Source of the DNA: Mucilaginibacter sp. SG564
Lineage (GTDB): Bacteria > Bacteroidota > Bacteroidia > Sphingobacteriales > Sphingobacteriaceae
DNA length: 64,000 nt
NCBI RefSeq assembly: GCF_013149275.1
Contig: NZ_JABGNA010000005.1
Location: 62,001-126,000 of the forward strand
Reading direction: 5' to 3'
The notes beneath the pieces are model-generated. The model had not been told where the DNA came from. It saw only the letters and a list, made by a program, of their open reading frames with translations, and ran no database searches. Shown piece after piece: positions 35,249 through 44,216 of the stretch. The position numbers and the translations under genes were made by a program. Numbering within the stretch: position 1 is the stretch's first letter; each line of letters opens with the position of its first letter.

Positions 35249-35669
35249 GATTTGTAGTTTTCAATATTTCGTATAAAAAATTCAATGGGTTGATATACCG
35301 CTGTTGATAGCGGACGCTGAAGTGCAGGTGCGGCGCAGTGACCTGTCCAGTCCCACCGCTGATCGCGATTGCCTGTCCTGCAAGAACCGAATCCTGGGGA
35401 TTGACCAACGCTTTGCTCAAATGGCCGTAAATGGTATTGATTTCCCCATGTTGCAGGTTGACCGCTATTCCAAGGCTGAAAGTATGGCAGACTTTGCGGA
35501 CAACACCGCTCAGCACAGCGTAAACTGTATCCTGCCTGGCTCTGAGGTCGACTCCATTATGGTATTCTATTTTACCCGATATCGGGTGGACGCGATAACC
35601 ATAGGGTGAGGTGATGACCATTGATTTCAGCGGTAGGCAAACGATACAGGCTGCGAAAAAGGCTTTCAC
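35241..35669 (-). CDS. M23-family peptidase (LytM), conjugation-associated
   Basis: 142 residues with a short N-terminal hydrophobic segment (MKAFFAACIVCLPL). The LytM/M23 zinc ligands are visible: HNGVD (H-x3-D) and HLHF (HxH), with SPYGYRVHPISG before them. The enzyme would cut peptidoglycan peptides to make room for the transfer channel. Overlaps by 4 bp with the upstream gene and by 8 bp with the ArdC-like gene, within the tra operon. Confidence 0.9.
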   Translation of the reverse strand: MKAFFAACIVCLPLKSMVITSPYGYRVHPISGKIEYHNGVDLRARQDTVYAVLSGVVRKVCHTFSLGIAVNLQHGEINTIYGHLSKALVNPQDSVLAGQAIAISGGTGQVTAPHLHFSVRYQQRYINPLNFLYEILKTTNHE

Positions 35670-36076
35670 CGGCTGTAAGATTTTTCGAGCACCTGTTTTT
35701 CTGCTGTTTTTGCAGGTTGTAAGGCTTTATCCCATATTGCCGGATTATGTGCGGCCACTTCTAAAGCCTGCCAGCGTGCCGTATTGGTTCCCCTGTCCAG
35801 GAGCAGGCTAATCTTATATAGATCCTTGAAGTTGTCAAGCGGCATAGACGCGCCATTAGCCATCAGGTCACGGAGTATGTTGTTCTTGTCTTTTAGCTTG
35901 AGTAAAAATTCCGGTGGATAAATGGCTTCTTTACCGTTGTTAAAGGCTACATACACCTCTTTAGATTGCTCCCGATCATAGGTTACGATGGCAACTTTCC
36001 CCTGGCCATTAGCGGGGTCTACAGTTAAGTCCGGCCGCACGAGAACGAGCGTACCGTTTAAGCTTTCATTGTTCAT
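35666..36076 (-). CDS. Uncharacterised tra-operon protein
   Basis: 136 residues, soluble. N-terminal beta-rich part (TLVLVRPDLTVDPANGQGKVAIVTYDREQSKEVYVAFNNGKEAIYPPEFLL) could be a small barrel; the C-terminal half is helical (NILRDLMANGASMPLDNFKDLYKISLLLDRG). The family recurs in Bacteroidota elements without known function. Sits 18 bp after the coupling-protein gene and overlaps the M23 gene by 4 bp. Confidence 0.6.
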   Translation of the reverse strand: MNNESLNGTLVLVRPDLTVDPANGQGKVAIVTYDREQSKEVYVAFNNGKEAIYPPEFLLKLKDKNNILRDLMANGASMPLDNFKDLYKISLLLDRGTNTARWQALEVAAHNPAIWDKALQPAKTAEKQVLEKSYSR

Positions 36077-36094
36077 GATTTTAAGATTTGATGA

Positions 36095-38068
36095 TTATTG
36101 AGCCGGTGCCGCACGGAATTGGCTGACCATTTCCTGTATCTCCAAGCTGATCCTTGAAAAGTTCTGGCGGAGTATTTCGTCTTTTTTGTCGCCGAAATTG
36201 TAATAAGTGGGCAAGGGTTTGTAACCCTTTTCCTCTTTTGCAATTTCTTTAAGATCGAGCGATACCCGGCAGTTCACGGCGGAGGTTTCGAACTGGCCCG
36301 TATAGGTTTCCCGGGCATCCGCTGCTATGACGCCGACCATTTCTCCGGCATTTAATGAAGCGATCTTACCGGCTGGAATCAGTGCTTCCAGCTTTTCGTT
36401 GAGCGAGGTAGACGTTTTATTTCTGTCAATGGACAATCCCTCGCCAAGCTGTTTAGATTTGCCGAATAACCGTTCAAGCCATTCCAGGGTTTCTTTATTT
36501 CTTACGGAACCTGATAAAACATTTCCGACAACCGCTGTAATCGTCGCTGCGGTATCTTTCCCGTATTGCTGACTGAACTGTGGCAGTTCCTGCAATCCCA
36601 TAAGTACGGCCACCTTATTGCTTCTGGCCGTGGCGATCAGGTTTTCCACCTTATGTAAAAACAGCGTTGGCACCTCATCGACAATTAAAGCCGAGGGCAG
36701 GTTACCCTTGGTATTAATCAATTTGGTTAACCGGTTGGTGATGATCGAATAGCAGGCTGAATTGATATTTTGAGTGTTGGGATCATTAGCCAGCACTAAA
36801 ATGCCAGGCTTTTCTTTGGCTGATATCTTAAGGTCGAAATCATTACCTGAAAACACCCAAAACGTTTCCTTTGTGGCGAGCCTGCTTATAAATATCTTAA
36901 GCGTACCGACCTGGCCTTCCAGTTGGTCGAAGGCTTTCGCATTATAAGCGCTCATGAATGGCGATAAAAGCGATCTTAGCTCCTGCTCGGATACCAGGGC
37001 ATTGAATATTTCTTCATATGAACGGTTGAGTAAGGCTAATACATGCGGAAAACTGGATAACCTACCGCCTGCGTGCTTGCTCAAAAAATAAATGCAGGAG
37101 GCTAAAAAGTTAATTGCGGATTGCGTGAAGAACTGATCGCTGCCGCCGGACCGGTCGCCTTTTTTGAGCGCTTCCACAAGCGCCTCTGCTGTTTCGGCTG
37201 CATCGGCCAATGATCGGATATAATCAGCGCGCCAGGGATTGATTCGCCTGCTTTTCTCCACCTCGTTGAGATTGAGTACATGAAAGGTGAATCCCTTTAG
37301 TTTCCCACTTTGCTTAGCCAATAAGTAATGATAGTAAGCGATATGCCCAAGGTCTGGGTACTTGAAATCATAGAGGCAGACGGTAAACTCTTTGGCAATG
37401 AGCTGCCGAATAAACGGGTTAACCACCGAAAAGGACTTACCAGAACCCGGAGTGCCGATGACTATGGTACCGCGGAAAACGTTGACGATATTGATCCAGC
37501 CATTTCTGACTTTTCCCTTGTAATAAAAGAGCATGGGGATATTCACCGAATACGCCGTTTCCAGCTTTTTCATAGGCTGCATGAAGCTTTCTGCTTCCGT
37601 ATTCCATTGATCTTTACCAAGGCCTGACTTGATCAGTTTAGAGATATTATCCATCGCCAAGCTGGTCATCAAAGCACCAATGAATGAAGAAATGATGTAG
37701 AACAGGTTATACCATGAGGTATAAGTAAATGCCAATGAAGACGGTCGCCCTTGAAATATGGCACTGCCGAAAAACAGAAAAAGACCTAAGCTGAGCGGAT
37801 AAACAATGTGCTTTTTAGGGTTGAGGTCTTTTTCTTTCTTGGCCAAGGTACCTATGCTGACCAAACACATCAATGTCAGGGTTGTGAGCTTGCTGTAAGC
37901 CAGGTTGCTGTAGATAACTACCTGAGCGATCTTATCCAATGGGGCATAAAAAAAGCCCCAGATCGGGGCTTTACGATAAACGAAGATGGCGACTTCAAGC
38001 AGGACGGACAGATAAATAGCAGTTTGCATGAACCCATGCAACTTCTGCTGCTCACGGGTTTCTTCCAT
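36095..38068 (-). CDS. Type IV coupling protein (VirD4/TraG-like, MobC of Bacteroides elements)
   Basis: 657 residues. N-terminal membrane segments (FMQTAIYLSVLLEVAIFVY, a second near 95-110 and a third near 120-140), Walker A GTPGSGKS near 205-212, Walker B-like ALIVDEVPTLF and a following QELPQF stretch are the hallmarks of VirD4-type ATPases. It links the relaxosome to the secretion channel and pumps DNA. The codons near residues 32-40 contain a perfect terminator-like hairpin (37952-37970) with a run of seven T on the coding strand. Lies 62 bp after the methylase-like gene. Confidence 0.93.
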   Translation of the reverse strand: MEETREQQKLHGFMQTAIYLSVLLEVAIFVYRKAPIWGFFYAPLDKIAQVVIYSNLAYSKLTTLTLMCLVSIGTLAKKEKDLNPKKHIVYPLSLGLFLFFGSAIFQGRPSSLAFTYTSWYNLFYIISSFIGALMTSLAMDNISKLIKSGLGKDQWNTEAESFMQPMKKLETAYSVNIPMLFYYKGKVRNGWINIVNVFRGTIVIGTPGSGKSFSVVNPFIRQLIAKEFTVCLYDFKYPDLGHIAYYHYLLAKQSGKLKGFTFHVLNLNEVEKSRRINPWRADYIRSLADAAETAEALVEALKKGDRSGGSDQFFTQSAINFLASCIYFLSKHAGGRLSSFPHVLALLNRSYEEIFNALVSEQELRSLLSPFMSAYNAKAFDQLEGQVGTLKIFISRLATKETFWVFSGNDFDLKISAKEKPGILVLANDPNTQNINSACYSIITNRLTKLINTKGNLPSALIVDEVPTLFLHKVENLIATARSNKVAVLMGLQELPQFSQQYGKDTAATITAVVGNVLSGSVRNKETLEWLERLFGKSKQLGEGLSIDRNKTSTSLNEKLEALIPAGKIASLNAGEMVGVIAADARETYTGQFETSAVNCRVSLDLKEIAKEEKGYKPLPTYYNFGDKKDEILRQNFSRISLEIQEMVSQFRAAPAQ

Positions 38069-38130
38069 AAATTAAATGTTTGCAACGGAAGGATACCTTA
38101 TTATCTCTTACGTTAAGTGTGAAAGTTATA

Positions 38131-38619
38131 TTATGAATTAGGGCAATATACTTCTACGCTGGCTATGGTGTCGTGTATTGCGCCTCCGTGGCTGAAGATT
38201 GCCAATCGCTCGACTTTAAACTTTCTATTATTTCCCATAACAATAGAATGGTATCCGAAAGTAACGACCTTCCCCCCTGGTGAAAGGCAATTTGGGATTG
38301 CATCCTTTAACTTCCGGAATGGACTACAGATAATGCCTTTATACAGTTCCATGCTTTTCCGGTAAGCATATGGTGGGTCTAATAAGATCGTATCAAACTG
38401 ATTACCTTTCCATTCATTCAAAAAGGCAAGTGCATCAACGTGATAATCAGCGGGCATATCGGGATCAAGGTCGTTCCGGCATTCTTTTAAGTCAAGTATG
38501 GTTTTGCCTGCGAATAAGTTTAAAACGTTACCACTACAAACTTGCTCAACCCAATTCCGGATTGGTTTTACTGAAAACGTATAGCGATGCAATGGACATT
38601 TGATAAGTTGTATAACCAT
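38131..38619 (-). CDS. DNA adenine methyltransferase-like protein
   Basis: 162 residues. SAM-binding motif region VLNLFAGKTIL and the catalytic LLDPPYAYRKSMELY (DPPY) identify an amino-methyltransferase fold; GGKVVTFGYHSIV follows as a typical later strand. It lacks an obvious target-recognition domain, so it is small for a stand-alone DNA methylase. Embedded in the tra operon between traN (5 bp gap) and the coupling protein. Possible role: marking transferred DNA against restriction, complementing ArdC; this is inference. Confidence 0.75.
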   Translation of the reverse strand: MVIQLIKCPLHRYTFSVKPIRNWVEQVCSGNVLNLFAGKTILDLKECRNDLDPDMPADYHVDALAFLNEWKGNQFDTILLDPPYAYRKSMELYKGIICSPFRKLKDAIPNCLSPGGKVVTFGYHSIVMGNNRKFKVERLAIFSHGGAIHDTIASVEVYCPNS

Positions 38620-38624
38620 CGCAT

Positions 38625-39419
38625 TTAAAAATCAATGTTATCAGCTTCCAGCAAATCTTTATAATTAATGCTTAGCGTAACAACACGTCCTGATAGCTGC
38701 TTCTCGCTAAGTTCGGCATGCAGCACCTTATTACTTGGAAATGTCATTTTCTTAAACACAAAGATATTGCGATAATATTTTGAGAATGAGGACACTCCCG
38801 AAAGCACAAATACGGGGCTGATTTCGACGGACTGAATGTTGCTTGCCTTTGTAACCTTTTTATCATCAATCTTAAAGCTGAAATCTTCGATATCATATTT
38901 GAGGTTTGTTTTATTTCGGAAAGCGATGTCCAGGAATACGTAATCTCCTAAGGTGGCGATGTGATTGACCAGCCCTATGAGACCAAAAGCCTTTATCTTA
39001 TCCAGTTTTTTTTCCGCGCCTGTCGTATAAAGTTTCAGGCAAAGGAGTTTAAGCTGATTTTGCGATAGCCCGATTCCGGAAATATCCAATGGACGAGTAT
39101 CGGCGGGGTTGATATTGATTTTTGTCGGAACTCCGGGATAGCCCGGCAACAGCTGGTATTGGGCAATGAATTTTTCTCCCGCTATGGTGATCACTGAACC
39201 TGTGAAAGCTTTAAGGGAATCTTTCAATTTGATACGCAAGACATTTTTTAGCGGCAGGTCACCAATTAAACTTTTATCAGAAATGTCTACATATTGAACA
39301 GGTTCAGGCGAAATAAAATGAATGGTCAGATTTTCCGGAAGGTATACTACCGGTATTTTTTCCTGAGCATGAGCGACAGCCGCTAACAGGAGGAAGAGGT
39401 ATGACAATAGCTTTTTCAT
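38625..39419 (-). CDS. traN: Conjugative transposon protein TraN (DUF4138)
   Basis: 264 residues from the ATG at 39419 (MKKLLSYLFLLLAAVAHAQ), which gives a proper signal peptide; upstream in-frame starts would overlap traM. The mature protein is beta-rich (IPVVYLPENLTIHFISPEPVQYVDISDKSLIGDLPLKNVLRIK) as for TraN, a periplasmic/outer-membrane part of the Bacteroides-type secretion channel with a VirB9-like position. Gene order traM-traN supports it. Confidence 0.85.
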   Translation of the reverse strand: MKKLLSYLFLLLAAVAHAQEKIPVVYLPENLTIHFISPEPVQYVDISDKSLIGDLPLKNVLRIKLKDSLKAFTGSVITIAGEKFIAQYQLLPGYPGVPTKININPADTRPLDISGIGLSQNQLKLLCLKLYTTGAEKKLDKIKAFGLIGLVNHIATLGDYVFLDIAFRNKTNLKYDIEDFSFKIDDKKVTKASNIQSVEISPVFVLSGVSSFSKYYRNIFVFKKMTFPSNKVLHAELSEKQLSGRVVTLSINYKDLLEADNIDF

Positions 39420-39420
39420 A

Positions 39421-40566
39421 TTAATATTTTTTTTGAGCGTTTTGTAAAGCATCCGTATCAATGAGATAGATGTATGAATTGTATTTTAGCTTAGCTTTGT
39501 TTTTTCGGATCAGGTCGGCAATGGCTGAAGACGTAGATTGGAATATCTTATCTACTGAACTCATCAGAAATTGGCTGCCGTTTGAACTACCATCAATGGT
39601 AACCCCCTGAACAGTATTGCTCCCCAAATCCTTGGTGAACTCGCGGAAGGACGACGACGGGACATACAGGCCCGGCAAACCGTCAAGGTCATACACCTCC
39701 AATTTTACAGGTAATATTTTGCTGCCATAAATTATGGAGGTAATCGACAGCGTAACCCGTTGTTCCGAAAAGCCACTGATCTGCGCAAACAAATAAGTAC
39801 CTTTTTGAATAAGGGTTTCTCCGGCTTTAACATCTTCTAATAATTTGAGCCGCAGACGCGAACCCGCGTAACCAGTTATATTTTCATCGATCACAGCACT
39901 GATGAAGTCCTGTTGCTTATCCGGAAGAACAGTGTTGAAATCTCCTGATGTTTGATTGCCTTTAGTTACCGTGAATCTGATCTGCGACGCTTTTTCTTTA
40001 GCTAATTTTTCCGCAGCATCCTTTTTTTGCTTTTCTGCTTTATATGCCGGATCGTTGGCTTTATTGATGCTATCCATTAAGGACATCTGTTGCTTGAAAA
40101 TTTCCATTGGGTCTTTTTCACGCTGCACAGGTGCCGGAACAGGTTGTTCTGCAGGCAGGGATTTGGCGTTAATTATTTTGGCTAATTGCCTTTGCCGGTT
40201 GATATCTGTGCTTTCCAGCTCATGTAACTTTGCCCTGGCGGCAATGGAATCCAGCATTTTCTTTTGCTTGTCCGAGTAATCATTGTTGTAAGCGGCATTG
40301 CTCGTTGATTCCCTTGGAATAACACCAACGGCGGAATTACCATCGGCTTCTTTGTAAGTATTTCTGAAGGCGTCAAGTTTGTCAGCAAGTTGCCGTTTTC
40401 GTATATCAGATGATACATTACCTACGCTTGGATTTAGCCCTGCTTTAGGGGCTGTTTCGTGCTTTGGCTTATCGAAGCTGCTTTGCCAGGCATAATAAAA
40501 CAGACAGAAAAACGGCAGCAACACCAAAGGCAGGATATACTTGGGTTGTTTGAAGTTGATTTTCAT
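39421..40566 (-). CDS. traM: Conjugative transposon protein TraM (VirB10-like)
   Basis: 381 residues from the ATG at 40566 (MKINFKQPKYILPLVLLPFFCLFYYAW), which places one membrane anchor at the N-terminus. A long charged, Ala/Lys-rich linker (about 60-190, SDKQKKMLDSIAARAKL...) leads to a C-terminal beta-barrel domain (VIDENITGYAGSRLRLKLLEDVKAGETLIQKGTYLFAQISGF) resembling VirB10. It spans the envelope in the secretion channel. Sits between traL and traN with 1-4 bp gaps. Confidence 0.88.
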   Translation of the reverse strand: MKINFKQPKYILPLVLLPFFCLFYYAWQSSFDKPKHETAPKAGLNPSVGNVSSDIRKRQLADKLDAFRNTYKEADGNSAVGVIPRESTSNAAYNNDYSDKQKKMLDSIAARAKLHELESTDINRQRQLAKIINAKSLPAEQPVPAPVQREKDPMEIFKQQMSLMDSINKANDPAYKAEKQKKDAAEKLAKEKASQIRFTVTKGNQTSGDFNTVLPDKQQDFISAVIDENITGYAGSRLRLKLLEDVKAGETLIQKGTYLFAQISGFSEQRVTLSITSIIYGSKILPVKLEVYDLDGLPGLYVPSSSFREFTKDLGSNTVQGVTIDGSSNGSQFLMSSVDKIFQSTSSAIADLIRKNKAKLKYNSYIYLIDTDALQNAQKKY

Positions 40567-40570
40567 GATT

Positions 40571-40975
40571 TTAATGTTGAATTTGTTGCAGGCTGTCAAG
40601 CGCATTTTCAAGCAATACACTGTCGGCCGATGAGAGTTGCTTCCTGGTGCTCAGACTGTCAATCAGTTTTTTGAGCTGCAAGCCTTCTTTGATTCTCGTG
40701 GCTGTTTCCATGATTTTTGAAAATTCGTCGCCAACCGGGTTGACCTTTTTTGCGACCGGTGTTACTTTGGCCTCAGGATGACGGAAGACCGTAAACGACA
40801 ATGCGGCAGATGTGAGCATCAGTACGATCATCAATCCAAAGAAGATTTTGGGGTAGGTCGTGAGCAATCGCTTTGAATGATTACCTGCGATGTTAAAGTA
40901 AGTGCCGAACTCTTTGCGTATTTCCGAATACAGCGTATCCTTGGGATCGCGGTTAGAATGTATTTTTCTCCACAT
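40571..40975 (-). CDS. traL: Conjugative transposon protein TraL-like
   Basis: 134 residues with one central membrane segment (IFFGLMIVLMLTSAALSFTVF) preceded by a basic cytoplasmic part and followed by a charged, helical periplasmic part. Size, topology and the position between traK and traM fit TraL of CTnDOT-type systems. Overlaps traK by 23 bp. The exact role in the channel is not known. Confidence 0.78.
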   Translation of the reverse strand: MWRKIHSNRDPKDTLYSEIRKEFGTYFNIAGNHSKRLLTTYPKIFFGLMIVLMLTSAALSFTVFRHPEAKVTPVAKKVNPVGDEFSKIMETATRIKEGLQLKKLIDSLSTRKQLSSADSVLLENALDSLQQIQH

Positions 40976-41567
40976 CTTGTAAATCTTTATTTTCGAGAGT
41001 CTTCCAATTGGTGATCAGCACGCCATGAGGATTATTATCGCTGCGCGGAATATCTTTCAGGCAACCTTCCGTGATCAGCGAACGAACTACGGTTGAGCTG
41101 CGCCGGTCTATTTTTAACTTACCATAGTACCTGAAATACTTTTTGGGCATGTCCAGTACAATGGAGTCCGTTTGAAGTGTAAGCACGGAACTGGATGAGA
41201 GAATTGAATTGAAGAAACCATTCTCTTTGAGGTTATTATATTGCTGCATCCCTGATTCATCCACCAGGTACATGGCTTTTTTCATTTGATATTCCATGTA
41301 ATTGTCATCCGGCGTTAACGAGAAAAAAAGAGAATGAAAGAGATCGATATGGGCACGGTATTCAGCCGGCCTGTTCATTTGCATATCGGTTTGACGGGCA
41401 AGGAGGGGCACGTTGTTATCCAGCAGATAGATACTTTTTTGCGCGTTGGTAACCATCTTATAAGTATAGAGGAAGTTCATCCCAACGACTAATAATGAAG
41501 TAACGAGGCTTCCAACAGCGATGATCGTCGCAAGCCTAATCTTGGCTTCGATGTTTTTTATAATCAT
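40953..41567 (-). CDS. traK: Conjugative transposon protein TraK (VirB8-like)
   Basis: 204 residues. A single N-terminal membrane segment (LATIIAVGSLVTSLLVVGMNFLYTY) and a periplasmic domain with the TraK-type segments RPAEYRAHIDLFHSLFFSLTPDDNYMEYQMKKAMYLVDESGMQQYNNLKENGFF. VirB8-like proteins nucleate assembly of the type IV secretion channel. Separated from traJ by 62 bp that contain a terminator-like hairpin. Confidence 0.9.
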   Translation of the reverse strand: MIIKNIEAKIRLATIIAVGSLVTSLLVVGMNFLYTYKMVTNAQKSIYLLDNNVPLLARQTDMQMNRPAEYRAHIDLFHSLFFSLTPDDNYMEYQMKKAMYLVDESGMQQYNNLKENGFFNSILSSSSVLTLQTDSIVLDMPKKYFRYYGKLKIDRRSSTVVRSLITEGCLKDIPRSDNNPHGVLITNWKTLENKDLQDVEKNTF

Positions 41568-41576
41568 GATTTATGG

Positions 41577-41607
41577 AAATAAAAAAGGCCGCTTGTTTTA
41601 AGCGGCC
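41577..41607 (-). terminator. Terminator-like hairpin between traJ and traK
   Basis: Minus strand: GGCCGCTT / AAGCGGCC with a 5-nt loop followed by TTTTTTATTTCC. A strong intrinsic terminator shape in the middle of the operon, directly after traJ; it should lower expression of traK onward unless antiterminated. Confidence 0.7.
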
Positions 41608-41629
41608 CCTGACGTGAACATTGGGTTGA

Positions 41630-42784
41630 TTAAATAAAGCTACCGGAAACCCGGCGCACAACTGCCCATACGGTTCCTGCGCTTCTGCCGAAAGTTGAAG
41701 TGGCTGAACTGATTCCTGATGTAGATATGATCCAGGTAGAAATGCTGGGCACGGTAAACATACAGATCGCACCGATCAAAAAAACGATGATCACCGTTCC
41801 GAAAGACAGTAGACCATTACCGGCAAACAGGGCCATTTTCTCTAAATTGGCGTTCAGACCGTCTTTTCCGACAAGCTCCTGGTATTTACTAATTTCGGAG
41901 GTGAGCGCATATTCCTGCATTAAGCCGGTTAAATACATGATTAAATAGGCAATACCGTTGTAAAGATTTACGGAAATGAATCGAGCAATCCAGGTGCTGA
42001 AACTATCGCGGAATGCCGGAAGGATACTGACGGCAACCGCAAAAGGACCGAGAATAATCAAAATTGTCGAATAGATGATTTGGATCATAAAGATCACGTA
42101 GACGGCGATCCGCAAGATCCAAATGCCGATTAATTCAAGCATTTGCGTAATTAACAACTGCATTCCAACTTCTAACCTGTTTTTCAATTCGAGTAATGGA
42201 GAGACTACAGTGCTTATGCCTTGCTTAACCGTGCTGGTCACCGAATCCCAAGCCTGACCGTACCAAGTGTCGCTCTCTTTCTCCGCCACTTGTGTTTGCG
42301 CCTGATAGGTATAAAGGGAATTGGCAACTGCCAGCATGAGGTTAGCCCGATTGAGACGAAGATTATCGACGGTAGTTTGCTCACTATTGAACATTTGCTC
42401 TGTCTGATTGGCAACTACGTCGGTTGGAAATGCAATCACTTTGACAAATGTTCCCCACCAGAGAATCACCATTGCCAGGCCAAAGGGCCTCATCAATGGC
42501 ATAATCTCCAATTGCTTATCGCCAACCATCATCTCATAGCTTTTTATAGCGAAAAAGATGATCATAAAAATGGCAGAGAGAGCTTTCGCATCCGTAATAA
42601 AAAGATCGAAATGAGTCCATACGGAATTTTTTAAGCCTTTTAAAAACACCATTACACCGTATTCATACACGCCATCACCCTGTAAAAATTCAAGGGTTTT
42701 AGTATTATCGGTTGTCGTAGTTTGGGCGAATACTGCCGGCGCTAACAGGCAAAGCAGTAGGATAAGTGAAAGTTTCTTTTTCAT
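41630..42784 (-). CDS. traJ: Conjugative transposon protein TraJ (VirB6-like)
   Basis: 384 residues with a signal peptide (LSLILLLCLLAPAVFAQ) and at least five to six hydrophobic segments (LSAIFMIIFFAIKSYEMM, MVILWWGTFVKVIAF, IAVYVIFMIQIIYSTILIILGPFAVAVSIL, NGIAYLIMYLTGLM, GTVIIVFLIGAICMFTV). This is the polytopic TraJ/VirB6 type inner-membrane channel component. Overlaps the upstream gene by 4 bp. Confidence 0.9.
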   Translation of the reverse strand: MKKKLSLILLLCLLAPAVFAQTTTTDNTKTLEFLQGDGVYEYGVMVFLKGLKNSVWTHFDLFITDAKALSAIFMIIFFAIKSYEMMVGDKQLEIMPLMRPFGLAMVILWWGTFVKVIAFPTDVVANQTEQMFNSEQTTVDNLRLNRANLMLAVANSLYTYQAQTQVAEKESDTWYGQAWDSVTSTVKQGISTVVSPLLELKNRLEVGMQLLITQMLELIGIWILRIAVYVIFMIQIIYSTILIILGPFAVAVSILPAFRDSFSTWIARFISVNLYNGIAYLIMYLTGLMQEYALTSEISKYQELVGKDGLNANLEKMALFAGNGLLSFGTVIIVFLIGAICMFTVPSISTWIISTSGISSATSTFGRSAGTVWAVVRRVSGSFI

Positions 42785-43560
42785 TGCACATGTTGTAAAA
42801 CTTTGTTTGCGATTTGGATATCAGCATGTGGCGTCCAGTCCGGCACGCCTACCTGATTGGTTTTTAGCCGTTGCTGTTGGGCTGCCATGGTGAGGGTTGA
42901 TTGCGCCGAAGATGTTCGGATCGCCCACACACCGGAAAGTCGTCTGTATTCCAGAAGATATCTATGGTAAGCAAGAATGCGAGCACCGCGATCCATATCA
43001 GTTGAATGGGCCGCTTCAATACGCTGTTTAAGCATATCCAGTTCATTTTTGTACCAACTGTAAAGACCTTCGGAAACAAGTTTTGCAGAAACCTGCGGGG
43101 AAAGGCCCGAAAGTATGGAGGCGGCTGAGTTATTGATTACCGGCGAAAGCTGGTTTTTATAATAAAGCAACCATAATGGATCCGAATCACTTAATAGGCC
43201 GGATTGGTTTGCTATTTCCGACAAGGCCGTATTTCTTACTGTATCTGACTGCAGCTTGTATTTATTATCAGTCGTATTTAAGGCCCCAACCAAAGTGAGC
43301 CGCTGGGTTTGCGGTCCTGAACCACTCAGGGGCCGCTGGTCCGTTTTGTGATAATTAGGATAAAAGAGCCCCCATGTAAGCCAGTAATATGGATTCAGAC
43401 TTAAGAACCCTGCCTTTGGCGTAAATTTGTTTTGATCCCATTGCAGGTAAACCATTCGTTCCTGCTGATAACGGATACTCTGGTCTTGCACAACGGATTG
43501 CGCAAAACATCCGCCGACCCAATGTAAAAGGAGCAGCGGCAATAAAATAATACTTTTCAT
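42781..43560 (-). CDS. Exported transfer protein of unknown function
   Basis: 259 residues with signal peptide (IILLPLLLLHWVGGCFAQ). Mature part has few recognisable motifs: FLSLNPYYWLTWGLFYPNYHKTDQRPLSG and a helical C-terminus (WYKNELDMLKQRIEAAHSTDMDRGARILAYHRYLLEYRRLSGVWAIR) that ends IQIANKVLQHVQ, reminiscent of the ends of the three preceding paralogues. Coupled by 4-bp overlaps on both sides, so clearly part of the secretion operon, perhaps a pilus-tip or VirB5-like subunit. Confidence 0.65.
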   Translation of the reverse strand: MKSIILLPLLLLHWVGGCFAQSVVQDQSIRYQQERMVYLQWDQNKFTPKAGFLSLNPYYWLTWGLFYPNYHKTDQRPLSGSGPQTQRLTLVGALNTTDNKYKLQSDTVRNTALSEIANQSGLLSDSDPLWLLYYKNQLSPVINNSAASILSGLSPQVSAKLVSEGLYSWYKNELDMLKQRIEAAHSTDMDRGARILAYHRYLLEYRRLSGVWAIRTSSAQSTLTMAAQQQRLKTNQVGVPDWTPHADIQIANKVLQHVQ

Positions 43561-44216
43561 TGTCTTAAATATTTAGCGTTTTGAATGATCTGGGCGACAA
43601 AGTTTTTGTCTTGGTTGATATAGCCTGCAAATGGATTGAGCTTACTGATAATCCCGTGCTCTTTAGCCCAAAACATAGCTCGCCAGGCACCGTATGCCAT
43701 TCCATCGAGGATTTGAAGCTGTTGAGTAACCTTGTGGAACAGTTCGTCTCTCGCATTATAGTTGGCCAATACGTTATCGCCATCTTTGAGAATGTAACCT
43801 GAGACATCGCTGACCAGCAGGGTCGCCCTTGTTCGCATTTGAGATGTAATGCCGCTAGCAACCAGTAAAAGCGCTGGATCGGATTTAGCCAACGATAGCG
43901 CCTGTTGCACATAGCTGCTTATATCTGCTATGATAACTGCCATGTTCTTTACAGCAAGTCCGTCTTTTAAAGCGGAGTTGACGTTTGAAAGAGATTCATA
44001 AATAATCGTTTGCGCCAAGACTACCGAGCCAACATTCGTATTGAGGTCGGTAAGATTGTTATTGATTTTGCCAAGATACTGGGCATGTGTGGCTTCAGCA
44101 CTGCTTCGGACTACAGCATTTTCTGTAACTGCAGTAAGATGCCAGGGATCGACTACATATTGCTGAGCCTGAGCTATACCGCTGTATAGCAGCAGGAAAA
44201 ACAACCACTGTTTCAT
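43557..44216 (-). CDS. Exported VirB5/TraI-position paralogue 3
   Basis: 219 residues, signal peptide (WLFFLLLYSGIAQAQ). Helical body with LGKINNNLTDLNTNVGSVVLAQTIIYESLSNVNSAL and the shared C-terminus LDGMAYGAWRAMFWAKEHGIISKLNPFAGYINQDKNFVAQIIQNAKYLRQ. It is clearly related to the protein at 44872-45537 and more distantly to 44213-44875. The position before traJ is that of TraI (DUF4141) in CTnDOT and of VirB5-like minor pilins generally. 4-bp overlaps with both neighbours. Confidence 0.7.
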   Translation of the reverse strand: MKQWLFFLLLYSGIAQAQQYVVDPWHLTAVTENAVVRSSAEATHAQYLGKINNNLTDLNTNVGSVVLAQTIIYESLSNVNSALKDGLAVKNMAVIIADISSYVQQALSLAKSDPALLLVASGITSQMRTRATLLVSDVSGYILKDGDNVLANYNARDELFHKVTQQLQILDGMAYGAWRAMFWAKEHGIISKLNPFAGYINQDKNFVAQIIQNAKYLRQ

